Of a DNA stretch of 64,000 bases, positions 43,964 through 52,641 are shown in pieces. The stretch is from Angustibacter luteus (GTDB lineage: Bacteria > Actinomycetota > Actinomycetes > Actinomycetales > Angustibacteraceae). Location: the NCBI RefSeq assembly GCF_039541115.1, contig NZ_BAABFP010000004.1:112005-176004 (forward strand), read 5' to 3'. A program made the position numbers and the translations under genes. The notes below the pieces were generated by a model. The model was not told where the DNA came from. It saw only the letters and a program-made list of their open reading frames with translations, and did not search any database. Each line of letters opens with the position of its first letter. Positions within the stretch are counted from its first letter, which is position 1.

Positions 43964-44671
43964 TCAGCTGACCCGCGCGCGCAGGAAGTCGACCGTGCGC
44001 GACCAGGCCAGCGCGGCGGACTCCGCGTCGTACGTGCCGAGCCGGTCCTTGTCGTTGTGGAACGCGTGCCCAGCCGGGTAGTAGAAGAACTGGACGTCGA
44101 CCCCGGCGTCGTCGCGGATCTGCTGCTCGAGCGCCCGGGCGTCGTCCACGGGGTAGAAGGCGTCCTGCTCGGCGTAGTGACCCTGCACCGCGGCCTTGAG
44201 CCCGCGGAACTCGTCCGGCACGCCCTGGCCGACCCCGTAGAACGGCACCACCGCGCTGACCTTGTCGCCCTGCTGCGCGGCCAGCAGCAACGCGAAGCCG
44301 CCACCCATGCAGAAGCCGACGGCGCCGACCGTGGATGACGACACCGCCTCGTGCGCGAGCAGGTAGCCGACCGCGCCGCTGAGGTCCCGCGCGGCGTGCT
44401 CGACGGGCAGGGCGCCCATCATCGCGCCGGCCTCGTCGGAGTCGTGCGTCGTGCGGCCGCCGAACAGGTCCGGCGCCAGCACGGTGAAGCCCTCGGCGGC
44501 GAGCCGGTCGCAGATGTCGACGATGTGGTCGTCCAGGCCCCACCACTCCTGGACGACGATGACGCCCGGTCCGGTGCCGGCCGGCGGGGTGGCCAGGTAG
44601 CCGTGCGCCTGGTCGCCGTTGCTGGCGAAGGTGACGTTCTGGCGCGGGTTCTCGGTCTGGGAGTCAGCCAT
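43964..44671 (-). CDS. Dienelactone hydrolase family protein
   Basis: A 235-residue alpha/beta hydrolase. The nucleophile is Cys121 in GFCMGGG, Glu42 in VVQEWWGLDD is the residue that partners it in dienelactone hydrolases, and the catalytic His lies in AGHAFHND. These enzymes open dienelactone in chloroaromatic degradation, but many chromosomal members have other ester substrates. TAGCAT lies six bases before the ATG (44678-44683), so the transcript is probably leaderless. It is divergent from the NADH dehydrogenase gene with 60 bases between. Confidence 0.88.
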   Translation of the reverse strand: MADSQTENPRQNVTFASNGDQAHGYLATPPAGTGPGVIVVQEWWGLDDHIVDICDRLAAEGFTVLAPDLFGGRTTHDSDEAGAMMGALPVEHAARDLSGAVGYLLAHEAVSSSTVGAVGFCMGGGFALLLAAQQGDKVSAVVPFYGVGQGVPDEFRGLKAAVQGHYAEQDAFYPVDDARALEQQIRDDAGVDVQFFYYPAGHAFHNDKDRLGTYDAESAALAWSRTVDFLRARVS

Positions 44672-44677
44672 GCGCCG

Positions 44678-44683
44678 ATGCTA
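44678..44683 (-). promoter_or_regulatory. Putative -10 element for the dienelactone hydrolase gene
   Basis: TAGCAT (minus strand), six bases, then ATG at 44671. Confidence 0.5.
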
Positions 44684-44719
44684 ACCAGCCGCGCGGGATG
44701 CGGCGCTCCGAGCGGTCCC

Positions 44720-44725
44720 TACAGT
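44720..44725 (+). promoter_or_regulatory. Putative -10 element for the NADH dehydrogenase gene
   Basis: TACAGT, six bases, then ATG at 44732. This decides the start over a long upstream frame that is antisense to the hydrolase gene. Confidence 0.55.
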
Positions 44726-44731
44726 TGGGCC

Positions 44732-46003
44732 ATGACCAGCACCTACGGCGCGAGCCGCCGCCGCCCGCGCGTCGTCGTGATCGGCGGAGGGTTCGGTGGG
44801 CTGGCCGCGGTGCGCCAGCTCAGCGTCGCCGACGTCGACGTCCTGCTGATCGACCGAAACGGCTACAACACCTTCCAGCCGCTGCTCTACCAGGTGGCGA
44901 CCGGCGGCCTGAACCCCGGCGACGTAACGTTCGCGCTACGTGCCTTCACCAGCCGGTTCCGCAACGCCGACTTCCTGCGCGGCACCGTCGTCCGGGTGGA
45001 CGCCGACGCCAAGATCGTGCACCTGGACCAGCACGAGTTCATCGAGTACGACTACCTCGTCATCAGCTGCGGGGTCACCGCGAACTACTTCGGCATCCCC
45101 GGCGCCCAGGAGCACGCGCTGGCGATCTACACGCGCGCCGGGGCCATCGCGACCCGCGACCGGGTGCTGACGGCGATCGAGAACGCGAACCAGAAGGTGC
45201 CCGGCGCGCCGGAGCCGACGATCGTGGTGGTCGGCGGCGGCGCGACCGGCGTCGAGATGGCCGGCGCCCTGGCCGAGCTGCGCAACGCGGCCGTGCCCAT
45301 CGCGTATCGGCACCTGGACCCCGAGCGGGTGCGCATCATCCTGGTCGAGATGGTCGACCACGTGCTCGGCCCGTTCCACCCGAAGCTGCGCTCCTATGCC
45401 GCCAAGCAGCTGCGCAAGCGGGGCGTCGAGCTGCGGCTGAGCACGTCCCTGAAGGAGGTCCGCGAGAACTGCGTCGTGGTCGAGCGTCCGGACGGCGAGC
45501 AGGAGCAGATCGAGTGCGCCGTGGTCGTCTGGGCCACCGGCATCACCGCCGGACCCATCGTCGGCGACTGGGGCCTGCCCACCGGCCGCGGCGGGCGGGT
45601 CGAGGTCGGTGACGACCTGCGGGTCGCGGGCCACCCCGAGGTGTTCGCCGTGGGCGACGTCGCGATGACGCCGGAGAACCTCGCCCAGGTCGCGCAGCCG
45701 GCGATCCAGGGCGGCAAGCACGCCGGGGTGCAGATCCGACGCCTGCTGGCTGGCGCCCCCACCGAACCCTTCACGTACTTCGACAAGGGCACCATGGCCA
45801 CGATCGGGCGCAGCGACGCCGTCGTGCAGTTCCCCTTCGGGCTGCGGCTGCGCGGGCTGCTGGCCTGGCTCGCGTGGCTCGGTCTGCACATCGTCGAGCT
45901 GATGGGTGGGCGGAACCGGCTGGCCAGCTTGATCAACTTGTCGGTGCGCTACTTCTCGTGGCCGCGAAGCCTCAACATCGTGGTGGGCGATCCGGCCGAC
46001 TGA
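44732..46003 (+). CDS. ndh: Type II NADH:quinone oxidoreductase
   Basis: A 423-residue FAD enzyme of the NDH-2 family. The N-terminal dinucleotide motif is VVVIGGGFGGLAAVRQL, the second NAD(H) motif is VVVGGGATGVEMAGAL, quinone-site signature residues include QPLLYQVATGGL and the FAD-binding FAVGDVA segment. The C-terminal amphipathic/hydrophobic helix (LLAWLAWLGLHIVELMGGRN) anchors it to the membrane. It passes electrons from NADH to menaquinone without pumping protons. The start follows a TACAGT hexamer by six bases. Confidence 0.9.
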   Translation: MTSTYGASRRRPRVVVIGGGFGGLAAVRQLSVADVDVLLIDRNGYNTFQPLLYQVATGGLNPGDVTFALRAFTSRFRNADFLRGTVVRVDADAKIVHLDQHEFIEYDYLVISCGVTANYFGIPGAQEHALAIYTRAGAIATRDRVLTAIENANQKVPGAPEPTIVVVGGGATGVEMAGALAELRNAAVPIAYRHLDPERVRIILVEMVDHVLGPFHPKLRSYAAKQLRKRGVELRLSTSLKEVRENCVVVERPDGEQEQIECAVVVWATGITAGPIVGDWGLPTGRGGRVEVGDDLRVAGHPEVFAVGDVAMTPENLAQVAQPAIQGGKHAGVQIRRLLAGAPTEPFTYFDKGTMATIGRSDAVVQFPFGLRLRGLLAWLAWLGLHIVELMGGRNRLASLINLSVRYFSWPRSLNIVVGDPAD

Positions 46004-46072
46004 GGTCACGACTTGGCTTGTCAACCACCTGGCCCCTGTCTTCTCGGGCCCGGACCAGGCATGCTGGGGACT

Positions 46073-46300
46073 ATGAACGCACGCGCAACTGGGGGACGAC
46101 GAGTCATACCCGGGAGCCCGTTCAACCGGCCGGACGACCTGGGCCCCCACGAGACCTTCGAGGTGGGCGACCAGGTGTGTCACGACCGGCACGGTCTGGG
46201 CAAGGTTCTCCAGATCAGCGACGGCTCCGAGCTCGTGGCGGACTTCGGCACGACCGTACGGCGCATCCAGCTGCCGTGCACCAAGCTCACGAAGCTCTAG
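46073..46300 (+). CDS. Small conserved protein with a CarD/UvrD-C-like beta domain
   Basis: A 75-residue protein. The segment FEVGDQVCHDRHGLGKVLQI, then VADFGTTVRRIQLPCTKLTKL, resembles the small SH3/Tudor-like domain found at the C-terminus of UvrD/PcrA helicases and in CarD-like proteins. It may contact RNA polymerase or DNA, but this is inference. CATGCT lies seven bases before the ATG at 46073 and could be a -10 for a leaderless mRNA. It is followed by a hairpin and then the LanC-like gene, so it is probably a separate transcript. Confidence 0.7.
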   Translation: MNARATGGRRVIPGSPFNRPDDLGPHETFEVGDQVCHDRHGLGKVLQISDGSELVADFGTTVRRIQLPCTKLTKL

Positions 46301-46318
46301 ACCAGCAGGGGGCCCTGA

Positions 46319-46342
46319 CCGTCGGCAGCAAGGTGCCGACGG
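46319..46342 (+). terminator. Hairpin between the 75-residue gene and the LanC-like gene
   Basis: CCGTCGGCA (46319-46327) pairs perfectly with TGCCGACGG (46334-46342) around loop GCAAGG. There is no T run. It begins 18 bases after the upstream stop. Confidence 0.6.
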
Positions 46343-46413
46343 GCGATGCCGCGCGCCGTCCCGGACGCCTTCTTGGGCACCTCCCACGCGCCGCCGGGTG
46401 ACATCATCGGCGG

Positions 46414-47736
46414 ATGGCTGAGCACGATCCGCAGGTCTACCGCGCCGTCGCCGAGGCCGCCTGGGGCTGGGTGCGGGCCCAGGTGCGCTGGGACGACGGC
46501 CCCTGGATCCCCGCCTCCGCCCCGGCCGCCGCCGACGCGACCCCGGCCGCCGACCGCGACGGCCTGCACAGCGGCACGGCCGGGCTGGCGCACGTACTCG
46601 CCGAGGTCCGGCTCAGCCGGCCCTGGTCGGCCGACGAGGAGCGACTGGCCGGGGCGGTCGCCGAGCGGATCCGGCGCGGGATCCCCACCGCGACGGACGC
46701 GACGTTCTTCGACGGCCTGACCAGCGCGGTCGGTGCGCTGACCGCGCTCGGGGTCGAGGGGTCCGAGGACGCGGTGGCCCGGCTCACGGCCCTCGCGGAG
46801 CCCGACGGCTGGCCGCAGCAGCTGATCGGCGCCCCGCGCTACGCCCCCGACGCGCGGGTGCACGACCTCACGCTGGGCACGGCCGGCGTCCTGCTGGGTG
46901 CGCTGTGGGCTCGCCGCGCGGGCGCGGCCGGAGCGGAAGAGCTGGCGGAGCACGCGGCCGACGTCCTGCTCGCGGAGGCGCAGCCGGCTCCGGACGGCCT
47001 GAACTGGACGTGGGTGCCCGAGCGCTACCGGATCGGCGACCCCTTCGAGATGCCGAACCTGTCGCACGGGCTGGCCGGGATCGCCACGGCGCTGGCGGTG
47101 GCCGGCTCCGAGCTGGGGCGGCCCGACCTGGTGGCGGCTGCTCGGCTGGGCGCCCAGCACCTGGTCGGGCTCGCCGATCGCTCCGGCGGCGGGTTCGTCG
47201 TCCAGAGCAGCCTGCCGCACACCAATCCCGACCGCGACCTGGTCACCTACACCTGGTGCCACGGCCCGACCGGCACGTCGCTGCTCTTCGCCGCCCTGGA
47301 CCACGCGGAGGTGCCGGAGGTCGCCGGCGCGGCGCCGGACGACTGGTTGCGGCGGTGCCTGCACAGCGTGCGGACGTCGGGGCTGCCCGAGCGGCTGCAC
47401 CCGGGATTCTGGGACAACGACGGGCAGTGCTGCGGGACGGCGGGGGTCGGTGAGGTCTTCCTGCACTCCTGGCAGCGCTCGGGCGAGGCCGGGGACCTCG
47501 AGTTCGCGCTGGACCTCGCCGACGGGCTGGTCGAGCGGGCGGTGCGGGAGGGGCCGCACGCGTACTGGCGGTTCGTGGAGCACCGGGCCGAGGTGCCGCT
47601 GCTACCGCCGGGCGTGGGCTGGATGCAGGGCGCGGCCGGCATCGCGGCCTTCCTGTTCCGGGCGGCTCGGGTCACCGAGAACCCGCCCGGTGCCGCGGTG
47701 CTCGCCCGGATGGACACCTGGTGGGCGCTCGCCTAG
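46414..47736 (+). CDS. Orphan LanC-like protein
   Basis: A 440-residue protein with the alpha/alpha toroid pattern of LanC cyclases: repeated Gly motifs GLHSGTAGLAHVL, HDLTLGTAGVLLG, LSHGLAGIATAL and WMQGAAGIAAFLF. Putative zinc ligands are Cys282 in WCHGPTG and Cys339/Cys340 in CCGTAG, where classical LanC has CHG. LanC enzymes form thioether rings by adding Cys to dehydrated Ser/Thr. No dehydratase, precursor peptide, protease or ABC exporter is nearby, so this is probably not a lantibiotic cluster. It may act on glutathione adducts or dehydroamino acids as eukaryotic LanCLs do (inference). Confidence 0.85.
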   Translation: MAEHDPQVYRAVAEAAWGWVRAQVRWDDGPWIPASAPAAADATPAADRDGLHSGTAGLAHVLAEVRLSRPWSADEERLAGAVAERIRRGIPTATDATFFDGLTSAVGALTALGVEGSEDAVARLTALAEPDGWPQQLIGAPRYAPDARVHDLTLGTAGVLLGALWARRAGAAGAEELAEHAADVLLAEAQPAPDGLNWTWVPERYRIGDPFEMPNLSHGLAGIATALAVAGSELGRPDLVAAARLGAQHLVGLADRSGGGFVVQSSLPHTNPDRDLVTYTWCHGPTGTSLLFAALDHAEVPEVAGAAPDDWLRRCLHSVRTSGLPERLHPGFWDNDGQCCGTAGVGEVFLHSWQRSGEAGDLEFALDLADGLVERAVREGPHAYWRFVEHRAEVPLLPPGVGWMQGAAGIAAFLFRAARVTENPPGAAVLARMDTWWALA

Positions 47737-47769
47737 CCACTGTCAGTGGGCGGTGCCAGGGTGGACGGC

Positions 47770-48594
47770 ATGAGCACCCACGAGACCCCCTGGCCCGCCG
47801 GAACCCCGTGCTGGACCGAGCTGTCCGCGGACGACGCGGCGGCTGCGCGCGACTTCTACTCCGGCCTCTTCGGCTGGGACATCGACGTGTCCGGTCCGGA
47901 GTTCGGCGACTACGGCGTGGCCCGGGTCGACGGCCACCGCGTCGCCGGCGTCGGCGGCAAGATGAGCGCTGACCAGCCCAGCGCCTGGACGACGTACCTG
48001 GCCTCGGACGACGTCGACGCCACGGCCGCCGCGGTCGCCGAGCACGGCGGCCAGGTGGCCGGCCCGCCGATGGACATCGCCGACATGGGCCGGATGATCA
48101 TCGCGACCGACCCGTCGGGCGCGGTCTTCGGCGTCTGGCAGGCCGGGTCGAACACCGGGTCCGGGCTGGTCAACCAGCCGGGCGGAGTGGTGTGGAACGA
48201 GCACGTGAGCGGCGACTTCGAGGGCTCCAAGACGTTCTACGGGAACGTGTTCGGCCTGAGCGTCCAGCCGATGCCCGGGGCACCCGAGGGGCTGCAGAGC
48301 GGGATGCTCGCCCGGTCCGGCGGCCAGGTCGTCGGCAGCGCCGCGGATGTGAGCGCGAGCAGCGCGGACGGTGCGGGCGACGGGTGGGTCACGTACTTCG
48401 CGGTCGCCGACACCGACGGCACGGTGGCGAAGGCGACCGAGCTCGGCGGGTCGGTCGTCGCTGACCCGAGCGACGCCCCGTTCGGCCGGATGGCCGTGCT
48501 GGCCGGGCCCGAGGGCGAGCGCTTCGCCGTGGTGCAGACCCCGGCCGAGGGGCACGCGCACTCGGACACCCCGGACGCGGACCCCACCGACTGA
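47770..48594 (+). CDS. VOC-family protein with two glyoxalase-like domains
   Basis: A 274-residue protein with two tandem vicinal-oxygen-chelate modules: WTELSADDAAAARDFYSGLF (about 16-35) opens the first and VWNEHVSGDFEGSKTFYGNV the second. The metal-ligand pattern is poorly kept, as in the CFP-30B-type hydroxylase-like group of actinobacteria. The function is not known; resistance or small-molecule binding is typical of relatives. ATG 47770 is preferred over 47746 because MSTHETPWPAGTPCW is the common beginning and CAGGGT lies seven bases upstream. It follows the LanC-like gene by 33 bases. Confidence 0.82.
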   Translation: MSTHETPWPAGTPCWTELSADDAAAARDFYSGLFGWDIDVSGPEFGDYGVARVDGHRVAGVGGKMSADQPSAWTTYLASDDVDATAAAVAEHGGQVAGPPMDIADMGRMIIATDPSGAVFGVWQAGSNTGSGLVNQPGGVVWNEHVSGDFEGSKTFYGNVFGLSVQPMPGAPEGLQSGMLARSGGQVVGSAADVSASSADGAGDGWVTYFAVADTDGTVAKATELGGSVVADPSDAPFGRMAVLAGPEGERFAVVQTPAEGHAHSDTPDADPTD

Positions 48595-48627
48595 GCGGTT
48601 CGCGGTGCGGGGCGGGCGTCTGGGACC

Positions 48628-50091
48628 ATGGAGCACGTGACCTCGACGCCCGCGCCGCCTTCCCCGTCCGCCTCGTCCGCCGCCCCCTCCAGCACCTCGT
48701 CCGGCACGCCGTTGGCCGACGCCGGCATCGCCCTGGGCGCGCTCGACGGCCGGTACCGCGCCGTGGTGGCACCCCTGGTCGAGCACCTGTCCGAGGCGGC
48801 GCTGAACCGTGAGCGGGTGCGCGTCGAGGTGGAGTGGTTGGGCCACCTGACGTCGTCCCAGGCGGTGCCCGGCGCGCGGGCACTGACCGACGACGAGCTG
48901 GCCCGGCTGCGCGCGGTCGTGGACTCCTTCGGTGCGGACGACGTCGCCGAGCTCGCCGAGATCGAGCGCGAGACCGTGCACGACGTCAAGGCCGTCGAGT
49001 ACTACCTGAAGCGCCGGATGGCCGGGACGTCGCTGGCCGACCTCACCGAGCTCGTGCACTTCTGCTGCACCAGCGAGGACATCAACAACCTGTCCTACGC
49101 GCTGATGGTGCGCGGCGCCGTCCAGCAGGTGTGGCTGCCGGCCGCGACCGCACTGACCGACGAGGTCGCGGCGATGGCGACGCAGCTGCGCGACGTCCCG
49201 ATGCTGGCCCGCACGCACGGCCAGCCCGCGACGCCGACCACGCTCGGCAAGGAGTTGGCGGTGCTCGCCCACCGGCTGCGTCGCCAGCTGAGCCGGATCG
49301 AGCGGGCCGAGTACCTGGGCAAGATCAACGGTGCGACCGGCACGTACGGCGCGCACCTGGCCGCCGTACCGGACACCGACTGGGTCGAGGTGTCCCGCGG
49401 CTTCGTCGAGCACCTCGGGCTGACCTGGAACCCGCTGACCACCCAGATCGAGTCGCACGACTGGCAGGCCGAGCTGTACGCGGACCTCGCCCGCTTCAAC
49501 CGGGTGCTGCACAACCTCTGCACGGACGTGTGGACGTACATCTCGGTGGGCTACTTCGTGCAGGTCCGCGGTCAGGGGACGGTCGGCTCCTCGACGATGC
49601 CGCACAAGGTCAACCCGATCCGGTTCGAGAACGCCGAGGCGAACCTCGAGATCTCGTCTGCCCTGCTCGACGTGCTCGCCCAGACACTGGTCACCAGCCG
49701 GCTGCAGCGCGACCTCACCGACTCCTCGACGCAGCGCAACATCGGCACCGCCTTCGGGCACTCGCTGCTCGCCCTCGACAACGCGCGACGCGGGCTGGCC
49801 GGGCTGGACGCCGCGCCGGAGGCGATGGCCCGCGACCTGGACGCGAACTGGGAGGTGCTCGGCGAAGCGGTCCAGTCGGCGATGCGTGCGGCTGGGATCG
49901 CCGGGGCGCCGGGCATGGACGAGCCCTACGAGCGACTCAAGGAGCTCACCCGCGGACGCCGCGTGGACGGTGCGGCCATGCGCGCGTTCATCGGTGGGCT
50001 CGGCCTGCCGGACGACGTCCGGGCGCGGCTCGAGGCGATGACCCCGTCGACGTACACCGGCCTCGCGTCAGCCCTCGTCGACCACCTCTGA
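48628..50091 (+). CDS. purB: Adenylosuccinate lyase
   Basis: A 487-residue member of the fumarase/aspartase superfamily. The signature GSSTMPHKVNPIRFEN carries the flexible catalytic loop Ser residues, and TRTHGQPATPTTLGKE-like sequence (ARTHGQPATPTTLGKELA) holds the catalytic His. It cleaves SAICAR and adenylosuccinate in purine synthesis. It belongs to the E. coli-like subgroup. The N-terminal 30 residues are Pro/Ser-rich and unusual; a GTG at 48637 with GACCAT seven bases before it is an alternative start. It is the only clearly essential biosynthetic gene in this part of the window. Confidence 0.93.
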   Translation: MEHVTSTPAPPSPSASSAAPSSTSSGTPLADAGIALGALDGRYRAVVAPLVEHLSEAALNRERVRVEVEWLGHLTSSQAVPGARALTDDELARLRAVVDSFGADDVAELAEIERETVHDVKAVEYYLKRRMAGTSLADLTELVHFCCTSEDINNLSYALMVRGAVQQVWLPAATALTDEVAAMATQLRDVPMLARTHGQPATPTTLGKELAVLAHRLRRQLSRIERAEYLGKINGATGTYGAHLAAVPDTDWVEVSRGFVEHLGLTWNPLTTQIESHDWQAELYADLARFNRVLHNLCTDVWTYISVGYFVQVRGQGTVGSSTMPHKVNPIRFENAEANLEISSALLDVLAQTLVTSRLQRDLTDSSTQRNIGTAFGHSLLALDNARRGLAGLDAAPEAMARDLDANWEVLGEAVQSAMRAAGIAGAPGMDEPYERLKELTRGRRVDGAAMRAFIGGLGLPDDVRARLEAMTPSTYTGLASALVDHL

Positions 50092-50117
50092 CCCACCCCG
50101 GCCGCCACCGCCAACCG

Positions 50118-50176
50118 CAGATGTCCCGCTATCCGGGGTCAAGAGCGACCCTTCACCCCGGATGTTGGAACATCTG
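50118..50176. repeat. Two-stage palindrome between purB and a VOC gene
   Basis: CAGATGT (50118-50124) pairs with ACATCTG (50170-50176), and ATCCGGGGT (50131-50139) pairs with ACCCCGGAT (50155-50163). The stems are separated by symmetric six-base internal loops and a 15-base end loop. It lies between convergent genes and could terminate both; no T run is present. Confidence 0.65.
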
Positions 50177-50193
50177 GGCGAAGGGGCGGCCGG

Positions 50194-50832
50194 TCAGATG
50201 GTGACGGGGCCGTTCGGGGTGTCGAACCGGCAGGACAGCAGGCCGGGCGTGCCGTGCGGCGCCACGAACTCGAAGTCCACGGACGACGGCTTGTAGTCCT
50301 CGGGCAGGCCGAGCCACTCGGTCACCCGGTTCGGGTCGCCGGCGATCTGCAGGCAGGACAGCTGGACGAGCGTCGGGCCGGCCTGCGAGGGGTGCAGCTC
50401 GTCGTCGATCTCCCACTGCACGAGGAACGGCAGCTGCGGGTCGGCGATCAGGCCCTTGACGCCGATCTGCTTCCAGCGCAGCTCGACGCCGTCCGGGCGG
50501 TGCCGGTTGCCGGGTGCGGCCTCGCGGCCGAGCCGCTCCTCCGCCGGACCGAGGTCGTCCACCGCGACGACCCAGCCGAGCCAGCCGCCACCGTCCGCGC
50601 TGCGCGCCCGGACGGCCTGGCCGAAGGGCGCCTTGTCGGACGCCGGGTGGTCGAGCACCTCGACGACCTCGACGAACTGCCGGTCCTGCAGCGGCAAGAT
50701 CATGTTGCGCGTACCGAACCGCGGGTGCACCCCGCCGTCGACGGCCTGGACGCCGAGTGCGTCGGACAGGCGCTGTGCGGTCTCGCGCAGACCGCCGCTC
50801 TCTGCGGCGTAGGACACGTGGTCGACTCGCAT
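50194..50832 (-). CDS. Glyoxalase-like VOC domain protein
   Basis: A 212-residue protein of the large glyoxalase-like (PF13468-type) VOC group. The first strand is MRVDHVSYAAESGGL, then GVHPRFGTRNMILPL and FVEVVEVLDHP, with a C-terminal repeat ending VEFVAP-like sequence (DFEFVAPHGTPGLLS). No catalytic role can be assigned. ATG 50832 was chosen over 50850 because the family begins at this MRVDHV strand. It lies 64 bases downstream of the aminotransferase gene on the same strand. Confidence 0.8.
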   Translation of the reverse strand: MRVDHVSYAAESGGLRETAQRLSDALGVQAVDGGVHPRFGTRNMILPLQDRQFVEVVEVLDHPASDKAPFGQAVRARSADGGGWLGWVVAVDDLGPAEERLGREAAPGNRHRPDGVELRWKQIGVKGLIADPQLPFLVQWEIDDELHPSQAGPTLVQLSCLQIAGDPNRVTEWLGLPEDYKPSSVDFEFVAPHGTPGLLSCRFDTPNGPVTI

Positions 50833-50896
50833 GTTCGAAGGGTGCCACACCCGCTGAGGGGGCCTGCGGGCAGGTCGGAAACCGGCCCCGAACAGA

Positions 50897-52105
50897 TCAG
50901 CGGCGGGCCTCGAGGAACACGGCGAGCCGCCCGATCGCGTCCGTGAGGTCGTCCACGTGCGGGAGCGTGACGATACGCAGGTGGTCGGGGTCCGGCCAGT
51001 TGAAACCGGTGCCCTGGACCAGCAGCAGGTGCTGCTCGCGCAGCAGCTCGAGCACGAGCTGCTGGTCGTCCTTGATCGGGTAGACGGCCGGGTCGAGGCG
51101 GGGGAACAGGTAGAGCGCGCCCTGGGGGCGCGTGCAGGAGACCCCGGGGATCTGCTCGAGCAGTGCCAGCGCCGTGTCCCGCTGCTCGCGCAACCGTCCG
51201 CCGGGCAGCACCAGCGACTCCAGTCCGTGCTCGCCGCCGAGCGCGGTCGCCACCGCGTGCTGGGCCGGCACGTTGGCGCACAGCCGCATGTTCGCCAGCA
51301 CGGTCAGGCCCTCGATGTAGCTCGCCGCGCCGCGAGTCGGCCCGGACACCACGAGCCAGCCGGACCGGAAGCCAGCCAGCCGGTACGCCTTGGACAACCC
51401 GTTGAAGGTCAGGCAGAGCACGTCCGGCGCCAGCGAGGCCGTCGCCACGTGCTGCGCGTCGTCGTACAGGATCTGGTCGTAGATCTCGTCGCTGAAGAGC
51501 ACGAGCCCGTGCGTGCGGGCCAGCTCGACCATCCCCTCCAGCACCGGCAGGCCGTAGACGGCACCGGTCGGGTTGTTCGGGTTGATCACCACGATCGCGC
51601 GGGTGCGCGGCCCGATCTTGGCCGCGAGGTCGTCCAGGTCAGGCTGCCAACCGGACGCCTCGTCGCACCGGTAGTGCACCGGACGCCCGCCGGCCAGGGA
51701 CGTCGCCGCCGTCCACAGCGGGTAGTCCGGCGCCGGGATCAGCACCTCGTCGCCGTCGTCCAGCAACGCCTGGAGCGCCATCACGATGAGCTCGCTGACC
51801 CCGTTGCCCAGGTACACGTCGTCCACGTCGATGCCCTCGACGCCCTTGCCCTGGTGGTACTGGACGACGGCCCGCCTCGCCGAGACCAGCCCCTGGGAGT
51901 CGCAGTACCCCTGCGAACCGGGCAGTGCAGCGACGACGTCCGCCAGGATCCCCTCCGGCGCCTCGAAGCCGAACGGCGCCGGGTTGCCGATGTTGAGCTT
52001 GAGGATCCGGTGGCCCTCGCGCTCCAGCCGCTGCGCCTCGGACAGGACGGGCCCGCGGATGTCGTAGCAGACCTCGGCGAGCTTGCGTGATTGCAGGACG
52101 GTCAC
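50897..52105 (-). CDS. Alanine/aspartate-type aminotransferase
   Basis: A 402-residue class I PLP aminotransferase. The Schiff-base lysine is Lys239 in FNGLSKAYRLAGFRSGW; NPNNPTGAVYG and SDEIYDQILYD are the other cofactor motifs. The N-terminus (KLAEVCYDIRGPVLSEAQRL) matches the AlaA/AspC-like proteins of actinomycetes and enterics, which make alanine from pyruvate and glutamate. GTG 52105 was chosen as the family start; the longer frame overlaps the promoter region of the divergent ATP-binding gene. Specificity between alanine and aspartate is not resolved. Confidence 0.9.
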   Translation of the reverse strand: MTVLQSRKLAEVCYDIRGPVLSEAQRLEREGHRILKLNIGNPAPFGFEAPEGILADVVAALPGSQGYCDSQGLVSARRAVVQYHQGKGVEGIDVDDVYLGNGVSELIVMALQALLDDGDEVLIPAPDYPLWTAATSLAGGRPVHYRCDEASGWQPDLDDLAAKIGPRTRAIVVINPNNPTGAVYGLPVLEGMVELARTHGLVLFSDEIYDQILYDDAQHVATASLAPDVLCLTFNGLSKAYRLAGFRSGWLVVSGPTRGAASYIEGLTVLANMRLCANVPAQHAVATALGGEHGLESLVLPGGRLREQRDTALALLEQIPGVSCTRPQGALYLFPRLDPAVYPIKDDQQLVLELLREQHLLLVQGTGFNWPDPDHLRIVTLPHVDDLTDAIGRLAVFLEARR

Positions 52106-52230
52106 CCGAGCAGTCTCCCAGGCGGATCGGGGTGCGCGTCGAGACCCCACGAGGCGCCCGACGGGCTACCGTTGGCCTGCCAGGTGCAGCAGTCCGCCCG
52201 GACGGCTCGCGCACGGCCGAGGAGCAGCAG

Positions 52231-52641
52231 ATGACGGTGCGGGTGGTCCCGGCCGCCGAGCCGCCGCCTGGCGAGCCCGTCGGCAGCTGGCCGCTGCGCC
52301 CTGAGCCGAGCAGCGCGAGGTTGGCGCGCCGGCTCGTCACCCAGGCGATGGACGGCGCCCAGGAGCAGGTCCTGCGCCGGGCTGCCCTGGTCACCAGCGA
52401 GCTCGTCTCGAACAGCGTCCGGCACGCCCGCGGCGGCATGTCCCTGGCGCTGAACCGGCTGAACGGCGGTTGGATCGTCGCCGTCGCGGACGACAGCAGC
52501 GCCCCACCTCAGCTGCGGGACGCCGGACCGTTGTCGGAGAACGGCCGCGGCATGCTCATCGTCGACCGGGTCAGCGAGCAGCTCGGCTGGTCACGCACGC
52601 CCACCGGCAAGGTCGTCTGGGCGCAGTTCGCCGACCGCTGA
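52231..52641 (+). CDS. Anti-sigma factor-like histidine kinase-type ATP-binding protein
   Basis: A 136-residue GHKL ATPase of the RsbW/SpoIIAB-like group. N box: ALVTSELVSNSVRHARGGM; G1: VAVADDSSAPP; G2: ENGRGMLIVDRVSEQLGW. Such proteins phosphorylate anti-anti-sigma factors or bind sigma factors; Streptomyces-type genomes hold many. ATG 52231 has GAGGAG six to seven bases upstream, which excludes the longer frame from 52087. Its 3' end overlaps the convergent GGDEF-EAL gene by 51 bases. No sigma or anti-anti-sigma gene is adjacent. Confidence 0.87.
   Translation: MTVRVVPAAEPPPGEPVGSWPLRPEPSSARLARRLVTQAMDGAQEQVLRRAALVTSELVSNSVRHARGGMSLALNRLNGGWIVAVADDSSAPPQLRDAGPLSENGRGMLIVDRVSEQLGWSRTPTGKVVWAQFADR

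Noticed and set aside
46073-46300. The 75-residue protein as a lanthipeptide precursor for the nearby LanC-like protein
   Set aside because: It has a C-terminal Cys and Thr residues, but the sequence fits a conserved CarD/UvrD-C-like beta domain, a hairpin separates the genes, and no dehydratase is present.
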